Of a stretch of 64,000 nt of DNA, positions 9,601-16,894 are shown piece by piece. A program made the translations under genes and the position numbers. Below the pieces are notes generated by a model, which was given only the letters and a program-made list of their open reading frames with translations, ran no database searches and was not told where the DNA came from. This DNA is from Ancrocorticia populi (lineage in GTDB: Bacteria; Actinomycetota; Actinomycetes; Actinomycetales; Actinomycetaceae): contig NZ_QETB01000004.1 of assembly GCF_003123745.1 (NCBI RefSeq), positions 372,001 through 436,000 on the forward strand, written 5' to 3'. Positions within the stretch are counted from its first letter, which is position 1; each line of letters opens with the position of its first letter.

Positions 9601-9798
9601 ACTAAAACCGAGTTGAGGGAGCCAGTGCACCGTCTGCGTGTAGACCTCGCCACGGAACGCCGCGGGCAGCTGCCAGAGGAACCACAGCGTTGCTAGCCCC
9701 GGAATGGCCGAAAGGAAAATGAAGCCCAGCCTGCCCCGATTCATCACAAGCGGGGCGCACAACGCCCCCAGAACGAACAGGAGCAAGAGTGCTGGCAT
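6655..9798 (-). CDS. mnhA: Mrp-type Na+/H+ antiporter fused subunit A-B (MnhA/MnhB)
   Basis: First and largest subunit of the antiporter, 1047 residues, related to complex I NuoL/ND5. The N-terminal two-thirds carry the proton-translocating fold, with [61 protein letters not shown] and [17 protein letters not shown]. Residues about 816-960 are an MnhB domain ([61 protein letters not shown]). No separate mnhB follows, so A and B are fused, as in a known subset of Mrp systems. ATG 9798 has GAGGAG 8 bases upstream; a TTG at 9834 would only add residues. An extended charged tail precedes mnhC. Confidence 0.94.
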   Translation of the reverse strand: [1047 protein letters not shown]

Positions 9799-10060
9799 TA
9801 CGTGACTCCTCAACGGGGTGTGGAGGGCGGTCAAGACAGATGCACTAAGAAACAGTGCGCGGACATCGTATCATAATTATTGAATTTTCACCGAGGCTAT
9901 ATCGCCATTAAAGCGCGCAATATCGCCGGAAGTAGGGTTTGCGTCAACGCTCGATGTGAGAAATCTTCGACTGTGAATTTTTGGGAATAGTTCGGATTTG
10001 CCTCAGGTTTTTAGTTTTTGGTTTCGGACGACGACGAAACGTCCCCATCACACAATCCCA
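9799..10060. other. Intergenic region between mnhA and dcd
   Basis: AT-rich for this genome, with no open frame I would support. It must hold the promoter of the antiporter operon on the minus strand (AT-rich TATGATACGAT-like run near 9870), but I cannot fix a -35/-10 pair. A short inverted repeat, GCACT/AGTGC, lies near 9842-9858. A perfect 6-bp stem, GTTTCG/CGAAAC with a GACGACGA loop, lies at 10021-10040 near the end of dcd. Confidence 0.5.
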
Positions 10061-10657
10061 TTACTGCTGTAGCGGATCCTTCCCCACATCGATGCGATGG
10101 AAGTTCTTAAACGAACGCGAAGCCGTAGGTCCCCGCTGGCCCTGATAACGCGATCCGGACGCCCCACTGCCGTAGGGACGCTCGGCAGCCGAGGACAATT
10201 GGAAGAAGCAGAACTGGCCAACCTTCATTCCCGGATACAGCTTGATCGGCATCGTTGCCGTGTTGGACAGCTCTAGGGTCACGTGCCCCGAGAAGCCAGG
10301 ATCGATGAACCCCGCCGTCGAATGAGTCAACAAGCCGAGCCGCCCCAAACTGGACTTTCCCTCGAGACGGGCAGCAACGTCGTCGGCAAGAGTAATCTGC
10401 TCATACGTAGAGCCAAGAACGAACTCACCGGGGTGAAGAACAAACTCGCCATCTGCAGAAACTTCCACGAGGCGCGTAAGGTCGGGCTGGTCCGCGGCCG
10501 GGTCAATCACCGGGTACTTGTGATTATCGAAGAGGCGGAAGAAGCGATCGAGGTGGATATCCACCGAAGAAGGCTGGATCATCTCGGAATCCCACGGATC
10601 CACCCGAATCCGGCCGTCCGCGACGTAGCGGGCAATGTCTATATCTGAGAGAAGCAC
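10061..10657 (-). CDS. dcd: dCTP deaminase
   Basis: Converts dCTP to dUTP, or directly to dUMP in the bifunctional actinobacterial type, and so feeds dTMP synthesis in the cytoplasm. The 198-residue length is right for the family. Diagnostic parts are [12 protein letters not shown] at the start, [31 protein letters not shown], the [24 protein letters not shown] core (Ser/Arg and catalytic Glu region), HVTLELSNT, and [18 protein letters not shown], with the C-terminal [11 protein letters not shown] segment closing the active site. The sequence does not decide whether it also has dUTPase activity. It is a single gene, 262 bases from mnhA. Confidence 0.95.
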   Translation of the reverse strand: MLLSDIDIARYVADGRIRVDPWDSEMIQPSSVDIHLDRFFRLFDNHKYPVIDPAADQPDLTRLVEVSADGEFVLHPGEFVLGSTYEQITLADDVAARLEGKSSLGRLGLLTHSTAGFIDPGFSGHVTLELSNTATMPIKLYPGMKVGQFCFFQLSSAAERPYGSGASGSRYQGQRGPTASRSFKNFHRIDVGKDPLQQ

Positions 10658-10814
10658 GTAACGATTGTGGCACGGATGGGGTCTGAGTGCGTTATCCGCC
10701 GGGAAATGGCACAGAGGCGTTTACGCGGCGGGTTTAGCACACGGGGTTTAGCCCAGCGGTTTTCGGACGTTTTGGTGGAAGCGGCTCCCTGACGCTAAGC
10801 TAAGGGAGCGCCTT

Positions 10815-10888
10815 GCGGGCGTAGTTCATCGGTAGAACGGAAGCTTCCCAAGCTTCAGAGGCGGGTTCGACTCCCGTCGCCCGCTCCA
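10815..10888 (+). tRNA. tRNA-Gly (anticodon CCC)
   Basis: Acceptor arms GCGGGCG and CGCCCGC pair fully. The D arm is GTTC/GAAC around ATCGGTA, the anticodon stem GAAGC/GCTTC holds the loop TTCCCAA (anticodon CCC), and the T arm is CGGG-TTCGACT-CCCG. Discriminator T and an encoded CCA end it at 10888. A 7-bp hairpin (GCTCCCT/AGGGAGC, 10784-10809) lies just upstream. The 3' half lies antisense to the end of the oxidoreductase gene on the other strand. Confidence 0.95.
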
Positions 10889-11904
10889 TTTTCTCCCGGG
10901 TAACACACCGCCAGTTGCCGGCGCACCTCATCCATCATCTGCATTACCTCAACCGTGTCCCGAAGTGGGAACGTCACGGATTCGCACTGGCCTGAGGAAA
11001 TGCAGCGGGAAACCTCCGCAATCTCGTACTCGAATCCACCCGCCCTCAAGGTAGGGGCAAAGCGGGCACGCTCGCCATCGTGGCGGACCACCTCAAACCC
11101 GGAATCCCTATAGAACTGCGGGCCAAAATCGATGTAACCCTCAGTTCCGCCGATCCAGGCTCTGGTTGGGCTTCGTGTCATCATCGAGGTGGACGCCACC
11201 GCGAGCGCGCCGGGATAGGTGAGGGCGGTGGCCGAGCTGGCGTCGCAGCCCTCGGGACTTAGGCTCCCCGTTGCGCTGATTGCTTCTGGTACGCCAAGGA
11301 GCGAGTGAATGAACGAAATTGGATAGACGCCAAGATCGAGTAGGGCGCCACCGGCCAGATCCAGCTGTGCTAGGCGCGGGACATGGGAGACAGTCTGGCA
11401 ATGGTCTGCGGAAACATAGTTGACTGTTCCAATCGCCCCTTCGGCCACAAGCTTGCGGGCGGCCACCATGTGCGGAAGGAATCGGGACCACATCGCCTCC
11501 ATCGCAAACACTCCCGCTTCGGCGGCCGCGTCTACAATTTCACGCGCCTCGGAGACACTTCGAGCAAAAGCCTTTTCTATCAACACGGGCTTACCCGCAC
11601 CGATTGCAAGCAGCGCGTTGGCATGATGCTCGGAATGGGGTGTGGCAATGTAGATTGCGTCAACGTCCGCGCGTCCAACAAGCTCCTCGTAGGATCCGCA
11701 CGCCTGCGGAATCCCAAACTCTTGGGCGAACTGCTGCGCCTTTTCCTGACTCCTCGAGCCAACCGCCGCCACGCTGGTGCCGGTGGCCCGAACTGCTGTT
11801 GCGAACGTGCGAGCGATCCCGCCCGGCCCTAGAATTCCCCACCGAAGCGGCGGGCACACCATGGGATCCGGAACGGTAGCCGACTCAATGATTTCCTGCA
11901 GCAT
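10855..11904 (-). CDS. Gfo/Idh/MocA-family NAD(P)-dependent oxidoreductase
   Basis: Probable sugar or polyol dehydrogenase of unknown substrate, 349 residues. The N-terminal Rossmann fold (about residues 19-135) has WGILGPGGIARTFATAV and the family motif AIYIATPHSEHHANALLAIGAGKPVLIEKAF, with the conserved E-K-A-F. The C-terminal half is the substrate/dimer domain, with GGALLDLGVYPISFIHSLLG. ATG 11904 is supported by AAAGGA 8 bases upstream; an upstream extension is not. Oddly, the last 11 codons read through the 3' half of tRNA-Gly on the other strand and end in GDGSRTRL, a peptide often produced when a frame runs antisense into a tRNA. The natural stop may have been lost, or the overlap may simply be tolerated. 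Confidence 0.88.
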   Translation of the reverse strand: MLQEIIESATVPDPMVCPPLRWGILGPGGIARTFATAVRATGTSVAAVGSRSQEKAQQFAQEFGIPQACGSYEELVGRADVDAIYIATPHSEHHANALLAIGAGKPVLIEKAFARSVSEAREIVDAAAEAGVFAMEAMWSRFLPHMVAARKLVAEGAIGTVNYVSADHCQTVSHVPRLAQLDLAGGALLDLGVYPISFIHSLLGVPEAISATGSLSPEGCDASSATALTYPGALAVASTSMMTRSPTRAWIGGTEGYIDFGPQFYRDSGFEVVRHDGERARFAPTLRAGGFEYEIAEVSRCISSGQCESVTFPLRDTVEVMQMMDEVRRQLAVCYPGENGAGDGSRTRL

Positions 11905-12008
11905 CGGCAATCCTTTCGTCAGCAGCCATGATAGCGGGCGGCAGTATTGACTCCGGCTCGGATTCGGGAGACGGTTAAGCAAGTCACAACTACCGTTCGG
12001 AGGCCACA

Positions 12009-12356
12009 ATGGCAAACCTGACAGACGCAGTCGAATCAAATCTGACGCAGGCATTGGCCGCGGATAACGGCCGGAGCGCAGAGCTACTCGCCCATGATGG
12101 AGTGCTGCGGCAAACCGTTGTGGCGCTACGTTCGGGGACTCGCCTCCAAGAGCACAACTCCCCTCCCGCCGCTACACTGCAGGTTCTTCGCGGCAGCTTG
12201 CGAGTGGAGATCGAGGATGCCAAGGACGAGCAAGGCACCTTCCATGAGAACGAGCTGTGGACCCTCACGCACGAACGGCACAGTGTGCTGGCACTGGAGG
12301 ACTGCGCGTTCCTCCTGACCACCGTCACCTCCACGGGGGAACCCTCGCACGGGTAG
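12009..12356 (+). CDS. Cupin-domain protein
   Basis: A 115-residue single-domain cupin. The beta-barrel patterns are visible: RSGTRLQEHNSPPAATLQVLRGSLRVEIED, followed by ENELWTLTHERHSVLALEDCAFLLTTVT. A HxxxxHxV-like second motif contributes possible metal ligands, and the first motif keeps one His. The function cannot be deduced; such proteins are often sugar- or stress-related binding or regulatory barrels. It lies 75 bases before the response-regulator gene on the same strand. The TTCAG repeats in that gap suggest that the regulator gene has its own promoter. Confidence 0.75.
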   Translation: MANLTDAVESNLTQALAADNGRSAELLAHDGVLRQTVVALRSGTRLQEHNSPPAATLQVLRGSLRVEIEDAKDEQGTFHENELWTLTHERHSVLALEDCAFLLTTVTSTGEPSHG

Positions 12357-12392
12357 TCAGGGCGAGGCACCACTGCTCCCAGGCCCAGCAGA

Positions 12393-12408
12393 TTCAGAGT
12401 ACGTTCAG
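12393..12408 (+). promoter_or_regulatory. Phased TTCAG direct repeats upstream of the response regulator
   Basis: Two TTCAG copies start at 12393 and 12404, 11 bases apart, that is, one helical turn. They lie about 25-40 bases before the response-regulator ATG. The same motif appears three times, 10-11 bases apart, upstream of the PepSY-like gene at 14451. OmpR/PhoB-family regulators bind such direct repeats, so this is probably an autoregulatory site. Binding is inferred. Confidence 0.55.
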
Positions 12409-12431
12409 TTTGGGCAGGGCATACTTGGCCT

Positions 12432-13109
12432 ATGCGCATTCTGGTAGTTGATGATGAGGAGCTCTTGGCGGATGGAATTCGCCGCGGCCTCATAGCTGAA
12501 GGCTTCTCGGTTGAGGTGGCACACAACGGAATTGATGCCCTTTGGCACGCCCGCGAAGAATCCTACGACGCCATTATTTTGGACCTCATGATGCCGGGGC
12601 TAAACGGCTGGAAGGTCTGCAGCACGTTGCGCGAGGAAGAAAACTGGACCCCTATCCTCATGCTCACAGCCAAGGATGGCGAATGGGATCAGGTGGAAGG
12701 GCTCGATACTGGTGCGGATGATTATGTAACAAAGCCTTTTTCCTTCGCGGTACTCGTTGCCCGGCTGCGTGCCTTGATCCGCCGAGGAGCTATGGAACGC
12801 CCCGTGCAGTTGGAGGCTGGCGACCTGCGGTTGGATCCCGCAACACATCAGGTATGGAGGGGAGATACCTTGATAGAGATGACGGCTCGGGAGTTTTCCG
12901 TGCTCGAATACCTGATGCGCCACGCAGGCCAGGTGCTGACAAAACGGGCGCTCTTAGAAGGGGTCTGGGATCCAGCGTTCGATGGAGATCCCAATATCGT
13001 GGAGGTATATATCGGTCATTTGCGCCGTAAGGTGGATCGCCCGTTCGGCAGGGAAGCGATCCAAACGCTACGAGGCGCGGGCTATCGGCTCGCTATGAAC
13101 GGCGGATAG
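12432..13109 (+). CDS. OmpR-family response regulator
   Basis: DNA-binding output half of a two-component system, 225 residues. The receiver domain (1-118) has the acidic pair D7-D8, phospho-acceptor Asp51 in ILDLMMPGL, Thr79 and Lys101 in VTKPF. A winged-helix domain (about 127-222) ends with HLRRKVDRPFGREAIQTLRGAGYRL, typical of the OmpR/PhoB class. The kinase gene starts 1 base after its stop, so they form one operon. Phased TTCAG repeats upstream of this gene and of the third gene suggest that it controls both. The signal is unknown. Confidence 0.95.
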   Translation: MRILVVDDEELLADGIRRGLIAEGFSVEVAHNGIDALWHAREESYDAIILDLMMPGLNGWKVCSTLREEENWTPILMLTAKDGEWDQVEGLDTGADDYVTKPFSFAVLVARLRALIRRGAMERPVQLEAGDLRLDPATHQVWRGDTLIEMTAREFSVLEYLMRHAGQVLTKRALLEGVWDPAFDGDPNIVEVYIGHLRRKVDRPFGREAIQTLRGAGYRLAMNGG

Positions 13110-13110
13110 G

Positions 13111-14388
13111 GTGTTAAAGTCCGTACGGTCCCGCGCAACTGCGGGCGCGGTATTCGTGGTTGCGGTCGCACTTCTTGTTGGTGCCCTCATATTTCTTGGG
13201 AGCTTGCGCAGTGCTCTAGTCTCGTCTTCCGCGAGCGCTGCCGAAGCCACCGCCGATGCCCTGTCCGATTCGATTGAAGACACGGGCACGAACGCCCTGT
13301 CCGAAGAAGACGATGACGCGGTTATTCAAATTATTGACAGCACCAGCTCCGTAGTTGCCAGCACTGAGGAGGCAAGCGGGGTCAACCTTTCCACCGCGGA
13401 CGAGTTCACCATTGACGGTGATCACTACTACGTGGTGTCCGAGGACGTTGACGATACGGACTTGAGGGTGTGGGTAGGTTTTGAGGTCGACGACGATGCC
13501 ATCGCCGTAGTCCAACGCCTCCTTCTCATCGCATTGCCGCTCATTGTCCTTATCGTCGGACTCGTTACCTGGAAAGTAACTGGGCGGGCTTTAGCGCCCG
13601 TGCATAGGATTCGCGCCGAGGTAGACCAGATGGGAGCAACGGCTTTGGACCGCCGGGTTGCTGTTCCCGATACGGGAGACGAGATCGCGGCGCTCGCGGC
13701 CACGATGAACCGCATGCTGGACCGAATCGAACAAGGCACGAAGACGCAACGGCAGTTTGTCTCAGACGCCTCCCACGAGCTGAGATCCCCGCTTGCCACC
13801 ATTCGTCAGCATGCCGAGCTAGCCGCGGCCCATCCTGAAGCTATTGAGCAGGAAGAGCTGGCCGCAGTTGTGCTTGGAGAAGGCAAGCGGATGCAGGACA
13901 TGGTGGATTCACTCCTTATTCTGGCGCGGTTGGACGAAGGAGCCCACGCTGAGTGGAAAGCGGTGGATCTGGATGACATTGCCTTGTCTGAGGCCGCGAG
14001 GGTTCGCGATCGAGTGAGTGTGGATACGTCGGGTATTCGAGCGGGACGGGTGCTCGGTGATAGCCGGCTCCTCTCTCATGTTGTGCGGAACCTCGTAGAC
14101 AATGCGACGCGGCATGCACGTGGCAACATTGCGATCACCGTATCGATGAACGGCCCACAGACGGTGCTTGACGTTGAGGATGATGGGAACGGCATTCCGG
14201 CAAGCGATCGGCAGCGGATATTCGAGCGGTTTGTTCGGTTGGATGAATCCCGGGCCCGCGATGCAGGCGGTTCAGGATTGGGGCTGGCAATCGTCCATAG
14301 TATCGTCAGCGCGCATGGTGGAGCGGTTTTCGTGGGCGAATCTAGGTGGAGCGGAGCGCGGTTCACGGTAGTGCTGCCAACAGCGTAA
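13111..14388 (+). CDS. Sensor histidine kinase
   Basis: Membrane sensor partner of the preceding regulator, 425 residues, GTG start. A helix at about 8-30 is followed by an extracytoplasmic domain of about 100 residues that is strongly acidic (EDTGTNALSEEDDD, VSEDVDDTDLRV). The second helix is at about 131-153 and a HAMP linker follows. The H box is SDASHELRSPLATIRQHAEL (His near residue 222), the N box VVRNLVDNATRHA near 325, and the G boxes DVEDDGNGIP and GGSGLGLAIVHS follow. All catalytic motifs are intact. The acidic sensor domain could bind cations or cationic peptides, but this is a guess from composition. Confidence 0.95.
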   Translation: MLKSVRSRATAGAVFVVAVALLVGALIFLGSLRSALVSSSASAAEATADALSDSIEDTGTNALSEEDDDAVIQIIDSTSSVVASTEEASGVNLSTADEFTIDGDHYYVVSEDVDDTDLRVWVGFEVDDDAIAVVQRLLLIALPLIVLIVGLVTWKVTGRALAPVHRIRAEVDQMGATALDRRVAVPDTGDEIAALAATMNRMLDRIEQGTKTQRQFVSDASHELRSPLATIRQHAELAAAHPEAIEQEELAAVVLGEGKRMQDMVDSLLILARLDEGAHAEWKAVDLDDIALSEAARVRDRVSVDTSGIRAGRVLGDSRLLSHVVRNLVDNATRHARGNIAITVSMNGPQTVLDVEDDGNGIPASDRQRIFERFVRLDESRARDAGGSGLGLAIVHSIVSAHGGAVFVGESRWSGARFTVVLPTA

Positions 14389-14401
14389 TCCTGAAGAACC
14401 A

Positions 14402-14427
14402 TTCAGGTTGCTTCAGCATCCATTCAG
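14402..14427 (+). promoter_or_regulatory. Triple phased TTCAG repeats upstream of the PepSY-like gene
   Basis: TTCAG starts at 14402, 14412 and 14423 (spacings of 10 and 11 bases), just after the kinase stop and 25-50 bases before the ATG at 14451. An inverted copy (CTGAA) lies at 14391. The arrangement matches the repeats upstream of the response-regulator gene and is likely to be its operator, activating the third gene. Confidence 0.6.
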
Positions 14428-14450
14428 GGCCCACTTGCCAAGATGAAGAC

Positions 14451-15179
14451 ATGGAAAACAACAATGGAACCCAGCAAAAGAAGTCCGCAAAGAAATGGCC
14501 CGTCTGGACGGGAGGCGCTCTGGCAGTTGCCCTCATTTCAGGTAGCATCGGGGCAGCGATCGGCTCAGAGGATAGTAGCGATTCCGCTGATTCCGTGAGC
14601 CACGTGACCGAGAGCTCCGTGACGGCCCAAACAGAACCGCAGGACTCAACTACAACGGATAACACCGAGAAGGCCGGAAGCGAGACCACAGGCGGCGATG
14701 ATGATACGGCAGGAGGCACCGAGAGCACTACCAACGGTGCAGCTCTCGCTGGCATGAGCACCGCTGACGAGGCTGCCGCCTATATCGATACGGCCACCGG
14801 AGCCGTCTCGGGAACCCCTACCGGAATCGAATTGAATCAGGACGGTTCGTGGGATGTGGAGATCATGGAATCGGCGAACTCCGAAGTGACCGTCCGGGTC
14901 TATGAGGATGGCACCACGCAGATCGTTGAGACCGATCAAGAGGATGATGCCGCCAGCCTCACCCAAGAGGATATCGCCCGAATCTTCGACGCTGCGCTCG
15001 CTGACACTAACGGAACGATCGTGAGCATAAGTGCCGAAGACGAAGACGGTGAGGACCGCGATGCCTACGGCGTGGAGGTGCTCAGCAGTGACGGTACACA
15101 GGTTGTCGAGTTGGAACTGGACATTAACTATTCGGTGATCGATCGCGAGGTTGAAGGGGTTGAGGATTTCCTCGACTAA
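14451..15179 (+). CDS. PepSY-like single-pass membrane protein
   Basis: A 242-residue protein with a short Lys-rich cytoplasmic start (MENNNGTQQKKSAKKWP), one membrane helix at about 17-38, a long Ser/Thr/Glu/Asp-rich linker and two repeats with a PepSY-like pattern. The first repeat starts at about 103 (DEAAAYIDTATGAVSG, DGSWDVEIMES, EVTVRVYEDG); the second starts at about 165 (LTQEDIARIFDAALAD). PepSY domains are thought to inhibit or sense at the cell surface. ATG 14451 fits the end of the TTCAG repeat block. It lies directly after the kinase gene, so it is a likely target or modulator of the two-component system. The exact domain assignment is by eye. Confidence 0.75.
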   Translation: MENNNGTQQKKSAKKWPVWTGGALAVALISGSIGAAIGSEDSSDSADSVSHVTESSVTAQTEPQDSTTTDNTEKAGSETTGGDDDTAGGTESTTNGAALAGMSTADEAAAYIDTATGAVSGTPTGIELNQDGSWDVEIMESANSEVTVRVYEDGTTQIVETDQEDDAASLTQEDIARIFDAALADTNGTIVSISAEDEDGEDRDAYGVEVLSSDGTQVVELELDINYSVIDREVEGVEDFLD

Positions 15180-15199
15180 ACGCGAGTGAACCACGCTGT

Positions 15200-15225
15200 G
15201 GGCGGGTGGCATATGCCACCCGCCC
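15200..15225. terminator. Bidirectional terminator hairpin
   Basis: A perfect 26-base palindrome whose arms are GGGCGGGTGGCAT and its complement lies between the convergent PepSY-like gene and mntH. T-rich sequence follows on the plus side (TTCTGTATTTAT). It would stop transcription arriving from both sides, although the T-tracts are imperfect. Confidence 0.8.
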
Positions 15226-15233
15226 TTCTGTAT

Positions 15234-16619
15234 TTATAGGAAGTCCTGCACAAGGCTCCAGATGAGTTCCATGTTCAGCACTGTGAGCACGATCGTGGAT
15301 AGCCACCCGGCCGCCGCAACCCACGGCTTATTGGCGAAGCGCTCCCCCATTATCTTTTTCGAGGACGTAAAGTACACCAACGGCGCCATCGAAATCGGAA
15401 GCGCGACGCACAGAAATACTTGGGAGTACACCAACACCTGTTCGAGGGCCACCTCGGATCCGTTGAAAACGATGGTACAAATAACCACAGGGATAACTGC
15501 GAGCAGACGAGTCACCACCCGACGCATCCACAGCGGAATCTTCATGTGAATGAAGCCCTCCATAACCACCTGCCCGGTAAGCGTGCCGGTGATGGTCGAG
15601 TTCTGACCAGAAGCAAGCAGCGCCACCGCGAACAGTGTAGAGAGCACCGGGCTGGCCACAGCTCCGGCGAGCTGAGGATCACCCAGTGCATCATAGAGAG
15701 CGCCGAAGGTTGAGAGATCTGCGGACTTCCCGTAAAAGAGCGCCCCACCGAGCAACAGCAGCAGACAGTTGACGAAGAAGGCAGCGCCAAGCTGAATGTT
15801 TGAATCCCACGTGGCAAACCTGACTGCGTGGGCACGGCCATCTTCGGTGGTGCGATCGTAGGCCCGCGACTGCACGATAGCTGAATGCAGGTAAAGGTTA
15901 TGCGGCATCACGGTGGCCCCCACAATCCCGAGGGCCAGAATGAGCTCCTCGTGGTGCAGGATCTGAACCGACGGCACGAACCCGGCCGCAACCGCGCCCA
16001 TATCTGGTGAAGCCAATGCCACCTCGTACACAAACACCGCCACGATCGTCACGATCAGCGTGGCAACGATCGCCTCAACCTTGCGGAATCCGATTCGCAT
16101 GAGGAGGAGCAACACCAACACGTCAAATACAGTGAGGCACACGCCCACGATGAGTGAAAGGCCAAACAGCAAGTGAAGGGCAATCGCTGCCCCGATAACT
16201 TCGGCAACATCCGTGGCCATAATCGCGAGCTCGGTAGCGATCCACAGCGCTATCCCGAGCCGTCGCCCGGTGTGGGCGCGCGTGGCCTGAGCAAGATCCA
16301 TCCCGGTCACGATGCCAAGTTTTGCGGACATGTACTGGAGCAACATGGCTACAAGGCTGGAGATAAGGATAACGCTCAGGAGTAGGTAGCCGAACTGCTG
16401 CCCACCGCCAATCGACGTAACCCAATTGCCGGGATCCATGTAACCCACGGCCACGAGTGCGCCAGGCCCAGAAAAGGAGAGGAGGCTCTTCAGGAAACCC
16501 GCGTCTTTCGGCGCAACGGCAACCGTCCCATTAATTTCCTCAAGCGACGGCCCCGTCGCGGACCTCACCAACTTACGGCGTTCTCCTGCAGCGACCTGCT
16601 CTTCATTCACAACTGACAC
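15234..16619 (-). CDS. mntH: Manganese transporter MntH (NRAMP family)
   Basis: Proton-coupled divalent metal importer in the cytoplasmic membrane, 461 residues with about 11 helices. Both metal-site motifs are present: DPGN at 62-65 in GYMDPGNWVTSIGGG, and MPHN at about 237-240 in GATVMPHNLYLHSAIVQSR. The transport signature GQNSTITGTLTGQVVMEGF is intact. It is divergent from the mnt ABC operon. A 20-bp palindrome at 16719, matching one in front of that operon, suggests that both are repressed by the DtxR-type regulator encoded at 19469. The N-terminal 45 residues are polar and cytoplasmic. Confidence 0.95.
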   Translation of the reverse strand: MSVVNEEQVAAGERRKLVRSATGPSLEEINGTVAVAPKDAGFLKSLLSFSGPGALVAVGYMDPGNWVTSIGGGQQFGYLLLSVILISSLVAMLLQYMSAKLGIVTGMDLAQATRAHTGRRLGIALWIATELAIMATDVAEVIGAAIALHLLFGLSLIVGVCLTVFDVLVLLLLMRIGFRKVEAIVATLIVTIVAVFVYEVALASPDMGAVAAGFVPSVQILHHEELILALGIVGATVMPHNLYLHSAIVQSRAYDRTTEDGRAHAVRFATWDSNIQLGAAFFVNCLLLLLGGALFYGKSADLSTFGALYDALGDPQLAGAVASPVLSTLFAVALLASGQNSTITGTLTGQVVMEGFIHMKIPLWMRRVVTRLLAVIPVVICTIVFNGSEVALEQVLVYSQVFLCVALPISMAPLVYFTSSKKIMGERFANKPWVAAAGWLSTIVLTVLNMELIWSLVQDFL

Positions 16620-16718
16620 GACATGTCCGATCTTCGCTTACGTCTATGCGTATACGTCGTCGAAGGCCGGCGGCGCCATCTACGAGCTAGGTACCCTAGT
16701 TCTTTCGCATCCAACTAT

Positions 16719-16738
16719 AAGTTCGTCTAACCGAACTT
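16719..16738. promoter_or_regulatory. Predicted MntR operator of mntH
   Basis: A 20-bp inverted repeat, AAGTTCGTCTAACCGAACTT, stands 100 bases upstream of mntH in the divergent intergenic region. Its AAGTTC/GAACTT arms and 8-base spacing are the same as in the second site at 16811. DtxR/MntR-family regulators bind palindromes of this size. Confidence 0.7.
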
Positions 16739-16810
16739 TCAAGACTAATCAGCGAGACTTAGCCCATCAGGCACCTGAACAGAAGTTGAAAATAAGGTAG
16801 TGCTCCCCTA

Positions 16811-16830
16811 AAGTTCTGGCTAACGAACTT
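16811..16830. promoter_or_regulatory. Predicted MntR operator of the mnt ABC operon
   Basis: The inverted repeat AAGTTCTGGCTAACGAACTT has the same 6-base arms and 8-base spacing as the mntH site. It lies about 65 bases upstream of the binding-protein start, where it could block a promoter. Confidence 0.7.
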
Positions 16831-16894
16831 TTAAACTTGTATGCACGTAATTTCCATCAGTACGTGCACGGTTTCGCCAAACAAGGAGATGATG

